A stretch of DNA of 64,000 nt from Sinorhizobium medicae (GCF_007827695.1 NZ_VITA01000002.1:248001-312000), one strand, 5' to 3'. Numbered from the stretch's first letter, positions 53,861-62,850 are shown. The notes: generated from the sequence alone by a model not told the origin. Made by a program: numbers and translations.

Positions 53861-53895
53861 GAACGGCGCGCGTAAAAGCGCGCCGTTCCTTTTTT
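53861..53895 (+). terminator. Intrinsic terminator between binding protein and permease
   Basis: Perfect 11-bp stem GAACGGCGCGC / GCGCGCCGTTC with a GTAAAA loop, then C and six T's. It should end most transcripts after the binding protein gene and lower permease expression. Confidence 0.92.
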
Positions 53896-54044
53896 AGAAG
53901 ACGCATAATTTCGTTCACCGCATGTCGGTTTGAGAATAAGATTGCGCAGCTTGATCGTTTACACCGCGCGTTAGCGTTTGAAGGCAGGCGGCAAAGCAAT
54001 AAAAACCATGAGCCGCCCAAAAGAGTGCGAAGGGGAATCGACAC

Positions 54045-54932
54045 ATGGAATGGCTGACCAAATTTCCGCACATGGACGACGATCGGCTTCGACAGCTGAA
54101 GAAGATAATCGATGAAGGGTTCCGTAGCTTCACACGCGCCTATGGCGACGCGATCGAAGCCTTCTTCGATCCACTGCAATTCTTCCTGATCCATGCCGAA
54201 CGTTTCATGACGCGAACGCCCTGGCCGATCATTCTCATCCTGATCGCGCTGATCGCCTGGTTTGCCAGCCGCAACTGGAAGATAGTCGCGGGCGCGATCG
54301 GGACCCTGCTCCTCATCGGCTATCTCGATATGTGGGACGATACGATGAAAACGATCTCGATGATCTTTGTCTGTACGGTTCTGTCGATAGCGGTGGGCAT
54401 ACCGATGGGCATCATCATGTCGCGCTCCGACCGTTTCCAGAATGTCGTCAATCCGGTGCTCGACGTGATGCAGACCATGCCGAGCTTCGTCTACCTCATT
54501 CCCGTCGTCATGCTTCTCGGTATCGGCAAGGTTCCAGGGCTCATCGCCGTAGTCATCTATGCAATCCCGCCGATGATCCGCCTCACCAACCTTGGAATCC
54601 GCCTCGTCGACAAGGATGTGCTGGAGGCAGCTGACGCTTTCGGCTCGTCGAATTGGCAGAAGCTGAAGAATGTGCAGATGCCGCTGGCGCTGCCGACAAT
54701 CATGGCCGGGATCAATCAGACCATCATGATGGCACTCGCCATGGTCGTCATCGCCTCGATGATCGGCGTTCAGGGCCTGGGGCAGCCGGTGTTGAAGGCG
54801 ATCGCCAACCAGTATTTCACGCTCGGAATTTTCAACGGTCTCGCCATCGTGGGAATCGCCATCATCTTCGACCGGGTTAGCCAGGCCTATGGGCGCCGAC
54901 TCCAGCGACACCGCGAAATCATCCACGGGTAG
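54045..54932 (+). CDS. Betaine/choline-type ABC transporter permease
   Basis: A 295-residue inner-membrane permease of the ProW/OpuAB type. After ~50 soluble residues there are about six helices. The EAA loop that contacts the ATPase is 'EAADAFGSSNWQKLKNVQMPLALPTIMAG' (~residues 195-223). 'MQTMPSFVYLIPVVMLLGIGKVPGL' is the highly conserved ProW segment. It pairs with the binding protein upstream. No ATP-binding subunit gene follows; the next gene is an unrelated oxidoreductase on the other strand. Confidence 0.9.
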   Translation: MEWLTKFPHMDDDRLRQLKKIIDEGFRSFTRAYGDAIEAFFDPLQFFLIHAERFMTRTPWPIILILIALIAWFASRNWKIVAGAIGTLLLIGYLDMWDDTMKTISMIFVCTVLSIAVGIPMGIIMSRSDRFQNVVNPVLDVMQTMPSFVYLIPVVMLLGIGKVPGLIAVVIYAIPPMIRLTNLGIRLVDKDVLEAADAFGSSNWQKLKNVQMPLALPTIMAGINQTIMMALAMVVIASMIGVQGLGQPVLKAIANQYFTLGIFNGLAIVGIAIIFDRVSQAYGRRLQRHREIIHG

Positions 54933-54955
54933 AAGCAAACGCTGCTTTTGAGTTG

Positions 54956-54980
54956 CCACTCCCCACAAGCTGGGGAGTGG
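54956..54980. terminator. Hairpin after the permease gene
   Basis: Perfect 10-bp inverted repeat CCACTCCCCA / TGGGGAGTGG with a CAAGC loop, followed by TCTTA. It lies between convergent genes and probably marks transcript ends in one or both directions. Confidence 0.65.
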
Positions 54981-55025
54981 TCTTACGGAATCGGGAGCAG
55001 GTACCCCCGACTCCGCGAGCTGACC

Positions 55026-56039
55026 TCAGAACCCGGCGAGCACCAGTTTGCCGCGCGTTCGGCCGGTTTCGATCATCCGATGTGCCTTGCTGACCGTTGC
55101 TGCATTGATGGGGCCGAGCGTCTCCGTCAAGGTCGTGCGGATCCTGCCGCTATCCACCAGTTCCGCGACCCGGTTCAAGAGATTGTGCTGCTCGATCATG
55201 TCGGGCGTTTTGAACAGCGGACGCGCAAACATCATTTCCCAGTGTATCGAGACCGATTTGCGCTTGAACGGCATGACATCGAGGATCGGCAGGTCGTCGA
55301 TGAGTGCAAAGCGCCCCTGCGGTGCGATCAGCTTGACGATTTCGTCGACATGTTTGTCGGTGTTGGTCGTCGAAAACACGAAGGCCGGTGCGCCGAGGGC
55401 GAGCTGGTCCATTTCCGCTGCAAGTGGTCGGCTGTGGTCGAGCACATGATGAGCCCCCAGCTTCAAAGCCCAGTCGCGCGTTTCGGTGCGTGAAGCGGTG
55501 GCGATAACCGTGAGATTTGTGAGGGCGCGCAGTAACTGGATCGCGATCGAGCCAACCCCGCCGGCACCGCCGATGATCAGCACTGTCTTCGCTGCACCCG
55601 GCACGGGATCACCGACCCTGAGACGATCGAAAAGCGTCTCCCATGCCGTGATCGCGGTAAGCGGCAACGCGCTCGCGGCAGCGAAATCAAGCGACTGCGG
55701 CTTCCATCCGACGATACGTTCGTCGACGAGGTGAAACTCCGCATTTGTCCCGGGCCGGTCGATGGCGCCGGCGTAGAACACTTCGTCTCCAGGCTTGAAG
55801 AGCGTAACCTTCGGACCGACTGCCGTGACGACGCCGGCAGCGTCCCAGCCGAGAACCTTGAGTTGCCCCGGTTCCGGCTGAACGCTGGCGCGCACTTTGG
55901 TGTCGACCGGGTTGACCGAAACCGCCTTGACTTCCACGAGGAGATCGTGCTCGCCCGGCGTCGGCACGGATAGGTCCACGTCGATCAGCGCGGCCTCGTT
56001 GGCGATGGGTTGCGGTGTCTTGTAGGCGACGGCACGCAT
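55026..56039 (-). CDS. Zinc-independent quinone oxidoreductase-like alcohol dehydrogenase
   Basis: A 337-residue medium-chain dehydrogenase/reductase of the ZADH/quinone-oxidoreductase group. Cofactor motif 'VLIIGGAGGVGSIAIQLLRAL' (~residues 152-172) matches NADPH-binding enzymes, and the zinc ligands of classic alcohol dehydrogenases are absent; 'WETLFDRLRVG' precedes it. Substrate unknown, likely quinones or alpha,beta-unsaturated carbonyls. The start ATG is at 56039. It is divergent from an HxlR regulator (56140), a common pairing in which HxlR controls the reductase. Confidence 0.9.
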   Translation of the reverse strand: MRAVAYKTPQPIANEAALIDVDLSVPTPGEHDLLVEVKAVSVNPVDTKVRASVQPEPGQLKVLGWDAAGVVTAVGPKVTLFKPGDEVFYAGAIDRPGTNAEFHLVDERIVGWKPQSLDFAAASALPLTAITAWETLFDRLRVGDPVPGAAKTVLIIGGAGGVGSIAIQLLRALTNLTVIATASRTETRDWALKLGAHHVLDHSRPLAAEMDQLALGAPAFVFSTTNTDKHVDEIVKLIAPQGRFALIDDLPILDVMPFKRKSVSIHWEMMFARPLFKTPDMIEQHNLLNRVAELVDSGRIRTTLTETLGPINAATVSKAHRMIETGRTRGKLVLAGF

Positions 56040-56139
56040 GGAATTCTCCCTTCGAAATTGAACAGGAGCTACATGGGGCATATGCTGAAACAGCACAAGA
56101 ATGCACAAATTTGGCCCATAGTGTCGAAAAGGATATCGT

Positions 56140-56541
56140 ATGTCCCGTCCCCGCGCGAAACTGACGAACACATTTCCGGGCTGTCCAGTGGAGTCGGCCT
56201 TGAGCTTCATCGACGGCAAATGGAAGGGCGTCATTCTCTATCACCTGATGAGCGAAGGCATCCTGCGCTTCAACGAGCTGCGCAGAAGGCTGCCGAGCGT
56301 GACGCCACGTATGCTGACCAGGCAGTTGCGTGAACTGGAGGAGGCGGCGCTGCTGTCGCGCACGGTCTTTCCGGTCGTTCCGCCGCGTGTCGACTACGCT
56401 TTGACGGCAAGGGGAGAAAGCCTGAAACCGGTGATTATGGCCCTGAAAGCCTGGGGCGACGAGAATGTTCTCTGCGACGGAGACCGGATGACGCTGAAGC
56501 CGGCCGAATCCCGATCACGGCCGGAACGCAAACGGGCCTGA
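56140..56541 (+). CDS. HxlR-family transcriptional regulator
   Basis: A 133-residue winged helix regulator. 'GCPVESALSFIDGKWKGVILYHLMSEGILRFNELRRRLPSVTPRMLTRQLRELEEAALLSR' contains the HxlR/DUF24 signature with the single conserved Cys (residue 15) that in homologues senses electrophiles or redox signals. The N-terminus is basic. It lies divergently from the oxidoreductase at 55026, with ~100 bp between them, and probably represses it until an electrophile is present (inference). Confidence 0.92.
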   Translation: MSRPRAKLTNTFPGCPVESALSFIDGKWKGVILYHLMSEGILRFNELRRRLPSVTPRMLTRQLRELEEAALLSRTVFPVVPPRVDYALTARGESLKPVIMALKAWGDENVLCDGDRMTLKPAESRSRPERKRA

Positions 56542-56656
56542 CGAAGCGGAGCGAATGGCAAAGTTACTGGTACTTTTCGTCGCCCGGCTCTGGAAACCCC
56601 CGCTGCCGCTCTTATCTGAGAAGCTGAACGCACTCGCATGACGGAGGCAGCAGCCA

Positions 56657-57583
56657 TTGAAAGTCAAGGCCATCTTCAATCGAGATGGGGGGACTTTTCG
56701 AACGACGGACATGGACGCCTTCAGCAGGAAGGTCGAGGAGGACTTTCAGGCTGCCGGTCATCGGATTGAGATCGCAGTCGTCGGATCGGACGAGATGCGA
56801 GATGCACTGGAGACTGCCTGCCGAAGGGATGATCTCGACGCGATCGTCGCCGGCGGCGGTGACGGCACGATTTCGGCGGCGGCGGGAGTCGCCTGGAAAA
56901 CAGGCATGCCGCTCGGCATCGTCCCCGCGGGAACTATGAATCTCGTTGCGCGTTCCCTGAAGCTTCCGCTCGACATCTGGAAGGCTCCGGAAGTGCTTGC
57001 GGCTGGAAGAGTCATCGACGCCGACATCGGCAGCGCTGACGGTCGCGCGTTCGTGCATCAGTTCTCCATGGGTCTTCACGCCCGCATGGTGCGCTATCGC
57101 GAATCCTATCAATTCGCGTCGCGACTTGGAAAGATCAGCGCCAGCACACGCGCCGCTATCGGTGTGATTTTCAATCCACCGGATTTCGAGATTGAGTTCG
57201 ACGCGGACGGGCACCGGGAGCGCCGGCATGTTTCGGCGATTTCCGTCTCGAACAACCATTTCGGCCATGACACGCTGATGTATGCGGACGATCTGACGAG
57301 CGGCCATCTCGGCTTCTACACGGCGCCGCCTCTAAGCCCCGCGGGCGTGACGAAGCTCTCCTTCGATATTCTTCGGGGAAAATTCAGAAGCAGCACGCTG
57401 ATCAGCGAGATGAGTGCCCTGACAGTAGATCTGCACTTCCCGAAAATGGATAGGAAGATCAATTGCGTCATCGACGGCGAACTCGTTCCGATCAAAAGCG
57501 GTAAGGTGGCGTTGCGCGTTCATCCTGGAGAATTGAAGCTGCTCGTCGGCCGGCAGGATGGCGACGCCGGGAATACCGTGTAG
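56657..57583 (+). CDS. Diacylglycerol/lipid kinase-family protein
   Basis: A 308-residue protein with the DAGK catalytic fold (YegS/BmrU/Lcb5 group). The nucleotide loop is 'IVAGGGDGTISAAAGVAWKTGMPLGIVPAGTMNLVARSL' (~residues 65-103), containing G-G-G-D-G-T. The C-terminal beta domain ends 'INCVIDGELVPIKSGKVALRVHPGELKLLV'. It phosphorylates a lipid head group, substrate unknown. I use TTG at 56657 because GGAGG lies 10 nt upstream. It is convergent with the GT39 gene, possibly in a lipid-modification neighbourhood. Confidence 0.88.
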   Translation: MKVKAIFNRDGGTFRTTDMDAFSRKVEEDFQAAGHRIEIAVVGSDEMRDALETACRRDDLDAIVAGGGDGTISAAAGVAWKTGMPLGIVPAGTMNLVARSLKLPLDIWKAPEVLAAGRVIDADIGSADGRAFVHQFSMGLHARMVRYRESYQFASRLGKISASTRAAIGVIFNPPDFEIEFDADGHRERRHVSAISVSNNHFGHDTLMYADDLTSGHLGFYTAPPLSPAGVTKLSFDILRGKFRSSTLISEMSALTVDLHFPKMDRKINCVIDGELVPIKSGKVALRVHPGELKLLVGRQDGDAGNTV

Positions 57584-57598
57584 CGGCTTCCCACGCGG

Positions 57599-59080
57599 CT
57601 ATTCCGCAATCCAGATATAGCTGAAACTGTAGCGATCCGGGCCGGTGCCGTAGAGATAGGGCAGGTCAAGGTGGCTTGGCGCCGCTGCCGGGGCGCCAAG
57701 GGCGGATAGAGTGTTCCGGAGCAGCTCGGGAACGGGTGCTTCCGGTCGGACGTCATCATGCCAGACCACGAGAAGGGGCCTTCGCGACATATCGACCGGA
57801 AGCGCATTCGAGGGCCTTGGCATCGTGACCTGCGCCCCGCCGAACTGCGTTCGGAGATTTCCCGCAATCTGCTTGTCATTGGCGAGGATAAGTGCGGGCT
57901 GCCCGCCTTTCGCCTGCGCCACCGCTTGGGCGAACGCGGAGTAGGGTATATTCAGCCGCGAGTAGTCGCCGAACCACGGTCGCACGACGGCGCGCGCCGA
58001 CACCAGCACGAGCGCGCCCAGCGCAATGACGCAGACCAGCAGGAAAAAGCGCCGGAGGCTGTCACTAAGGTCGATATTCGCCGCTTCGATCTTCAGGCAG
58101 AGGTAAAGCGGAATGAGAACGAGGAAGAGAACCAGCCATTTTTCGCGCACATGTGTTGCGGCGACGCCGAGCACCACGAGCAGGACCGCAATCAAGCAAA
58201 GGGCAAGCATACGCCCCACGATTCGGCTCCATTGGCTTTCCGCCTTCCAGATGGCACGGAGCTTGCCGCGGAAGGCGAGGCCAAAGACGAGCAGCGGGAC
58301 CAGGCTGCCGCCGATGATCGCAGAGGCGAGCGAGTAGGCACCGTAGAAGGCCTGAAGCAGGCGTCCTTCCGCCTCCCGCTCCCTCATCTCGTTCAAGGTG
58401 CCACCCGAGGCGAAACCAAGGTTCTGCAGCATCCAGTAAGCATGGGGTAAAACGATGAGAGCTGCGACCGCAATTGCCGGCAGAATGCGCCAGTCGAGAA
58501 TCCGCGGCCGCATCTCCCGTTCCGGCAGTACAGCGACGATTGCCGCGACCGGCACCAAAGCGAAGTTATACTTCGCCATTAGGCCGATGCCCACCGCAAG
58601 GCCTGTGAGGAGATACCAGAAAAGGCTGGGCCGTTTCATCGTTCTCAGAAAGCCGTAGAGAAACAACGATACCGCGAAAAGTGCGGCAACCGTGTGCGAG
58701 AGGTCGCGCTGCGCCAGCAGAAAAACCGGAGGCAGCGCAAGGACGCCGAGCATCGCAATGGCCGCCAGGCGCCGATCGGCCAGAACCTGCCGTGCCGCAA
58801 GGCCGTAGAACAGGCAACAGAGCAACAGGAGCCCATTCTTGAGAATGGTCATCGTCGCCACGGACGCTCCGAAAAGCTCCGCCAGGCCGTATTGCAGCCA
58901 ATTGTAGAAGGGCGGCTGCGGTCCGTATCCGAGTTCGAGGAATTGCGACAGAAAGGCCTGTTCCGCCTCGTCGATCTCGAGAGAGCTCGAGACGGATATC
59001 CGAAGGGTGATGCACAGCAGGAAATAACCAGCCACCGCCAGAACGACCGCCCCCGGCCGTCGATCGACCGCATCAAGCAT
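57599..59080 (-). CDS. GT39-family glycosyltransferase (ArnT-like)
   Basis: A 493-residue polytopic glycosyltransferase of the dolichol-phosphate-mannosyltransferase/ArnT superfamily. The first extracytoplasmic loop holds 'EIDEAEQAFLSQFLELGYGPQPPFYNWLQYG', with the acidic pair (D-E) typical of lipid-phosphate-sugar-using enzymes. About 11 helices follow. It should transfer a sugar from a polyprenyl phosphate carrier in the periplasmic leaflet. The ATG at 59080 overlaps the stop of the upstream GT2 gene by 8 bp, so the pair is co-expressed. Confidence 0.88.
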   Translation of the reverse strand: MLDAVDRRPGAVVLAVAGYFLLCITLRISVSSSLEIDEAEQAFLSQFLELGYGPQPPFYNWLQYGLAELFGASVATMTILKNGLLLLCCLFYGLAARQVLADRRLAAIAMLGVLALPPVFLLAQRDLSHTVAALFAVSLFLYGFLRTMKRPSLFWYLLTGLAVGIGLMAKYNFALVPVAAIVAVLPEREMRPRILDWRILPAIAVAALIVLPHAYWMLQNLGFASGGTLNEMREREAEGRLLQAFYGAYSLASAIIGGSLVPLLVFGLAFRGKLRAIWKAESQWSRIVGRMLALCLIAVLLVVLGVAATHVREKWLVLFLVLIPLYLCLKIEAANIDLSDSLRRFFLLVCVIALGALVLVSARAVVRPWFGDYSRLNIPYSAFAQAVAQAKGGQPALILANDKQIAGNLRTQFGGAQVTMPRPSNALPVDMSRRPLLVVWHDDVRPEAPVPELLRNTLSALGAPAAAPSHLDLPYLYGTGPDRYSFSYIWIAE

Positions 59081-60092
59081 GCGGGGGCTCCCGCACGAAA
59101 GTCTGGCGCACGATGTAGCTCGTCGGTTCATTGTCACGGAAATAGGCGCGCGCCATCATTTCCGAGAGAATGCCGGTGGTAATGAGCTGGATCGAGGAGA
59201 GAAACAGCATCACTCCGACGATCAGCATCGGCCGGGTTCCGATGTCGTTGCCGAGGATGAACTTGTCTATTGCAAGATAGAACAGGATCAGCGCACTTAG
59301 GCCGCCGGCGGCGAGCCCGATGGAGCCGAAAAAGTGCCCGGGCCGCGCCTTGTAGCGCATGAAGAACAAGACAGCGAGGAGATCGAGGACGACCCGGAAT
59401 GTGCGCGAGATCCCGTATTTGGAGGTGCCGTAATGGCGCGCATGATGGGTCACCGGCATCTCGCCGATCCGGCTGCTCGGCACGACGCCCGCCACCCAGG
59501 CCGGAATGAATCGGTGCATTTCCCCCATCAGCTTCACCTGCTTGATGACGGAACCCCGGTAGATCTTGAGGCTGCAGCCGTAATCGTGCAACTTCACGCC
59601 GGTGATCTTGCCGATCAGGAGATTGGCGCACCAGGAGGGAATCTTGCGCAGGATCAGAGCGTCGCGCCGGTTTTGCCGCCAGCCGACAAGGAGGTCGAGC
59701 CCACGCTCCTCGATCGCGGCGACCATATGGGGAATGTCCGCCGGATCGTTCTGAAGATCGCCGTCAAGCGTAACGATCAGGCGGCCGGCGGCAGCGTCGA
59801 TGCCCGCCTGCATAGCGGCGGTCTGGCCGAAATTCTTCTGGAGTTCGATGATCTTGAGCCGCAGCTCCTGGTGCGAGAGCTCCTTGCGCGCATTCGGGAG
59901 GGTTCGGTCCGTGCTGCCGTCATCAACGAGGATGAGCTCCCACGGCTCGAGAAATCCGGCCATCGCGGTCCTGATACGCGTGACCAGCGGCCCGACGCTC
60001 TCTTCCTCGTTGAACACCGGTACCACTATGGATAGCTCGACGCCCTCCAGGACCTCGGTCATTGGCTTCGCGGGTTCTTCGATGTGATTCAA
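59073..60092 (-). CDS. GT2-family polyprenyl-phosphate glycosyltransferase
   Basis: A 339-residue GT-A glycosyltransferase resembling ArnC, DPMS or rhizobial RgtE. Catalytic signatures: 'VELSIVVPVFNEEESV' (~18-33), 'LILVDDGSTDRT', 'LQKNFGQTAAMQAGID', 'VTLDGDLQNDP' (DxD-like) and 'HYGTSKYGISRTFRVVLDLL' before two C-terminal helices. It makes a polyprenyl-phosphate-linked sugar at the cytoplasmic face, which the GT39 protein next to it could use. The sugar is unknown; galacturonate would fit rhizobial lipid A or core modification, but that is inference. Met11 is an alternative start. Confidence 0.88.
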   Translation of the reverse strand: MNHIEEPAKPMTEVLEGVELSIVVPVFNEEESVGPLVTRIRTAMAGFLEPWELILVDDGSTDRTLPNARKELSHQELRLKIIELQKNFGQTAAMQAGIDAAAGRLIVTLDGDLQNDPADIPHMVAAIEERGLDLLVGWRQNRRDALILRKIPSWCANLLIGKITGVKLHDYGCSLKIYRGSVIKQVKLMGEMHRFIPAWVAGVVPSSRIGEMPVTHHARHYGTSKYGISRTFRVVLDLLAVLFFMRYKARPGHFFGSIGLAAGGLSALILFYLAIDKFILGNDIGTRPMLIVGVMLFLSSIQLITTGILSEMMARAYFRDNEPTSYIVRQTFVREPPHA

Positions 60093-60186
60093 GGGCCAGA
60101 TTCCGGTGTGCTCGGAGGCTTTCTTGCATACTTATGAAATTATAAGCAATGTCGAATCGCATTGCTGGATACAGGAAAAAGTAGTG

Positions 60187-61137
60187 ATGAATACAAATGG
60201 GGAGCGCCGCCGGCAGTCGTGGCTTGCGCGCAACCGTCTGGCGCTGTTCTCTGCGGCGGCAATCGCAACTTATGGCATATTCGTCGGATGGGTCTGGGGC
60301 TGGCCGTTTCTGTTACTGCAATGGGCCGAAATCGGAATTGGGCCGGTAATCTCGGCGCTGGCGCTTCTCGTCGCAACCTATTTCATCCGCTGCTATCGCA
60401 TCCACGACTACTTCCCGGGCGAGACGAGGGGACGGTTTCTAACGCTCTTCCGTGTGACTCAGGTTCACAATCTCCTCAATATAATGCTGCCGTTCAGGGC
60501 CGGCGAAACGAGCTTTCCCTTGCTCATGCGCAGCGAATTCGGCGTGGCGTTGGTACGCGGCACCTCGGCGCTGCTCGTCATGCGGCTTCTGGACCTGCAC
60601 GCTTTGCTTACCGTTGCGTCGGTAGGCCTGGTGACCGGCCATGGCGCTGCCGGCTGGCTCTTATGGCTGTTCGTGGTTCTCTCGCCCCTTGCCTTCTTTG
60701 TTCTGAAGGAACAAGCGCTCAAGGTGATGCGCCGTTTTGCGCCGGAAAGGGCCGGTCCGCTCCTGGACGAGGTGGAGACGGGACTGCCGACCGACATTCA
60801 CGCGTTCTTGCGTGCCTGGGCGATGACGATGCTGAACTGGGCGGTGAAGGTGGTCGTTCTTGCCTGGGTCCTTGCCATCATGGGTGTGGCGCCGCTCGCC
60901 GCCTCGTTCGGCGGCGCGCTCGGCGGCGAATTGTCTTCGGTTCTTCCCGTGCACGCGCCTGCGGGCGTAGGAACCTACGCGGCGGCGATCGTCGCCGGCG
61001 CCGTTTCCTTCGGAGCGGCGACGAACCAGGCGACGCTGGAGATGCTCGGCCGTGCCAGCATCAATGCCCACCTGCTGGTCATCGTGTCGGCGGTGGCGGG
61101 CACGCTGCTGTCGCTCCTCCTGCGGCCGAAGGCGTGA
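60187..61137 (+). CDS. Flippase-like membrane protein (LPG synthase TM/UPF0104 type)
   Basis: A 316-residue membrane protein with about eight helices in the arrangement of LPG_synthase_TM/UPF0104 proteins. Family features are 'RVTQVHNLLNIMLPFRAGETSFPLLMRSEFGV' in the first half and 'ALGGELSSVLPVHAPAGVGTYAAAIVAGAVSFGA' in the second. Homologues move lipids or lipid-linked sugars. The ATG at 60187 was chosen over GTG at 60184. It is divergent from the GT2/GT39 pair with 94 bp between, so the three may serve one pathway (inference). Confidence 0.82.
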   Translation: MNTNGERRRQSWLARNRLALFSAAAIATYGIFVGWVWGWPFLLLQWAEIGIGPVISALALLVATYFIRCYRIHDYFPGETRGRFLTLFRVTQVHNLLNIMLPFRAGETSFPLLMRSEFGVALVRGTSALLVMRLLDLHALLTVASVGLVTGHGAAGWLLWLFVVLSPLAFFVLKEQALKVMRRFAPERAGPLLDEVETGLPTDIHAFLRAWAMTMLNWAVKVVVLAWVLAIMGVAPLAASFGGALGGELSSVLPVHAPAGVGTYAAAIVAGAVSFGAATNQATLEMLGRASINAHLLVIVSAVAGTLLSLLLRPKA

Positions 61138-61167
61138 CAGGGTGACACGAAATGCCGGCTACAGAGC

Positions 61168-61196
61168 AAATCCGCGTTTCTCGGATTCGCGGATTT
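61168..61196. terminator. Inverted repeat between convergent genes
   Basis: Perfect 9-bp arms AAATCCGCG and CGCGGATTT separated by 11 bp, in the gap between the flippase-like and amn gene ends. No T run, so termination is uncertain. Confidence 0.45.
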
Positions 61197-61242
61197 CTCC
61201 GAAATCCAGGACGGAGAATCGCCGCCACTTCCTGGAATTGCT

Positions 61243-62745
61243 CTACTGGAACGAGGTTTCGTAAAAGCTTCTGAGCTTACGTGAATGCAGCTTCTCGGAT
61301 GGCATTGCCGCCAGTTTCTGCAGCGCCAGAATGCCGATCTTCAGATGCTGGCTTACCTGGGTTCGATAGAAGGCACTTGCCATTCCGGGCAGCTTCAATT
61401 CGCCGTGCAACGGCTTGTCGGACACGCAGAGCAATGTCCCGTAGGGGACGCGGAAGCGGAACCCGTTGGCCGCTATCGTGGCCGATTCCATATCGAGGGC
61501 AATGGCTCGTGCCTGCGAGAGGCGCTTGACCGGGCCACGCTGGTCGCGCAATTCCCAGTTGCGGTTGTCGATCGTAGCGACCGTGCCCGTGCGCATGATC
61601 TGCTTCAGGTCGTACCCCTTGTAACCCGTCACCTCGGCGACGGCATCCTGAAGCGCAACCTGCACCTCGGCCAGTGCGGGCAGGGGGATCCACACCGGCA
61701 GGTCGTCGTCGAGCACATGGTCCTCGCGCATATAGGCATGCGCCAGCACGTAATCGCCGAGTCGCTGGCTGTTGCGAAGCCCCGCGCAATGGCCGAGCAT
61801 CAGCCAGACATGCGGTCTCAACACGGCTATGTGGTCTGTGATCGTCTTGGCATTGGAGGGCCCGACGCCGATATTGACCAGAGTGATGCCGCCATGTCCC
61901 TTCTTCTTCAAATGGTAGGCAGGCATCTGCGGCAGACGGGCGAGAGAATAGTCGGCATCCGGCCGATCAGCGCCGGCCGAAGTGGTGATATTGCCCGGTT
62001 CGATGAAGGCGGTATAGCCGTTGCCGCCTTCGGCCATCTGCTGGCGTGCCCAGGCGCAGAACTCGTCGACATAGAACTGATAATTCGTGAAGAGCACGAA
62101 GTTCTGGAAGTGCCTGGCGCTGGTCGCGGTATAGTGGCTGAGGCGCGCGAGCGAGTAGTCGATGCGTTGCGCCGTGAACGGCGCGAGCGGCGACGGTTCT
62201 CCCGGTCCCGGCTCGTAGGAGCCGTTGGCGATCTCGTCGTCCGTTGTCGTAAGATCCGGTGCGTCGAAAAGGTCGCGCAGCGGAATGTCGATGCCTTCGG
62301 CCGCCGACGGTTCGACATGCGCTCCTTCGCCGAATGCGAAATGGAGCGGGATCGGTGTCGAGGATTCCGACACCGTCACGCCAACGCCGTGGTTACGCAT
62401 CAGATGACCGAGCTGTTCCTTCAGATAGTGCCGGAACAGCTTGGGCCGCGTAATGGTTGTCGTGTAGACGCCGGGCGCGCTCACATAGCCGAAGGAAAGC
62501 CGCGAATCGACATGTCCGAAGCTGCTGGTTTCAATGCTGACCTGCGGATAGCAGGCGCGGAAACGGGTGAGTGGCCTGCCGGCTTTTCCGAGACCCTCGA
62601 AGGCTTGGCAAAGGAAGCGGGTATTGCGTTCGTAAAGTGCTTCCAGACAATCGACGGCCCCCGCCGGATCATCGAAGAGCTGCGGCTCGAAGGCATCGGG
62701 GGTGGCGACGGAGAGGACGGCGTTCGAAGAGATTCGTTTGTTCAT
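61243..62745 (-). CDS. amn: AMP nucleosidase
   Basis: A 500-residue enzyme that hydrolyses AMP to adenine and ribose 5-phosphate, part of purine turnover. The long N-terminal Amn domain is present ('TTTITRPKLFRHYLKEQLGHLMRNHGVGVTVSES'), followed by the phosphorylase-fold catalytic domain with 'PHVWLMLGHCAGLRNSQRLGDYVLAHAYMREDHVLDD' and the conserved C-terminal 'LDMESATIAANGFRFRVPYGTLLCVSDKPLHGELKLPGMASAFY'. Length and order match E. coli Amn. Cytoplasmic, monocistronic. Confidence 0.95.
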   Translation of the reverse strand: MNKRISSNAVLSVATPDAFEPQLFDDPAGAVDCLEALYERNTRFLCQAFEGLGKAGRPLTRFRACYPQVSIETSSFGHVDSRLSFGYVSAPGVYTTTITRPKLFRHYLKEQLGHLMRNHGVGVTVSESSTPIPLHFAFGEGAHVEPSAAEGIDIPLRDLFDAPDLTTTDDEIANGSYEPGPGEPSPLAPFTAQRIDYSLARLSHYTATSARHFQNFVLFTNYQFYVDEFCAWARQQMAEGGNGYTAFIEPGNITTSAGADRPDADYSLARLPQMPAYHLKKKGHGGITLVNIGVGPSNAKTITDHIAVLRPHVWLMLGHCAGLRNSQRLGDYVLAHAYMREDHVLDDDLPVWIPLPALAEVQVALQDAVAEVTGYKGYDLKQIMRTGTVATIDNRNWELRDQRGPVKRLSQARAIALDMESATIAANGFRFRVPYGTLLCVSDKPLHGELKLPGMASAFYRTQVSQHLKIGILALQKLAAMPSEKLHSRKLRSFYETSFQ

Positions 62746-62804
62746 GTCGCATTATATGCTGCACCTTTCGACAAGCAAACGACAAGAACTGTGTTTTTGT
62801 TCTG

Positions 62805-62850
62805 GAGCGGGATGAGGAAAGTATACGCGGTTTTCCGCCCGCATCCGCGC
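62805..62850 (+). repeat. GCGGTTTTCC palindromic repeat, copy 2
   Basis: GAGCGGGATGAGGAAAGT, a short centre, then GCGGTTTTCCGCCCGCATCC: the outer parts are self-complementary (GGATG/CATCC, GGAAA/TTTCC). Same order as the copy at 47762 but on the opposite strand. It is located between amn (- strand, start 62745) and the YnfA gene end, so it could shield amn from upstream transcription. Confidence 0.65.
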
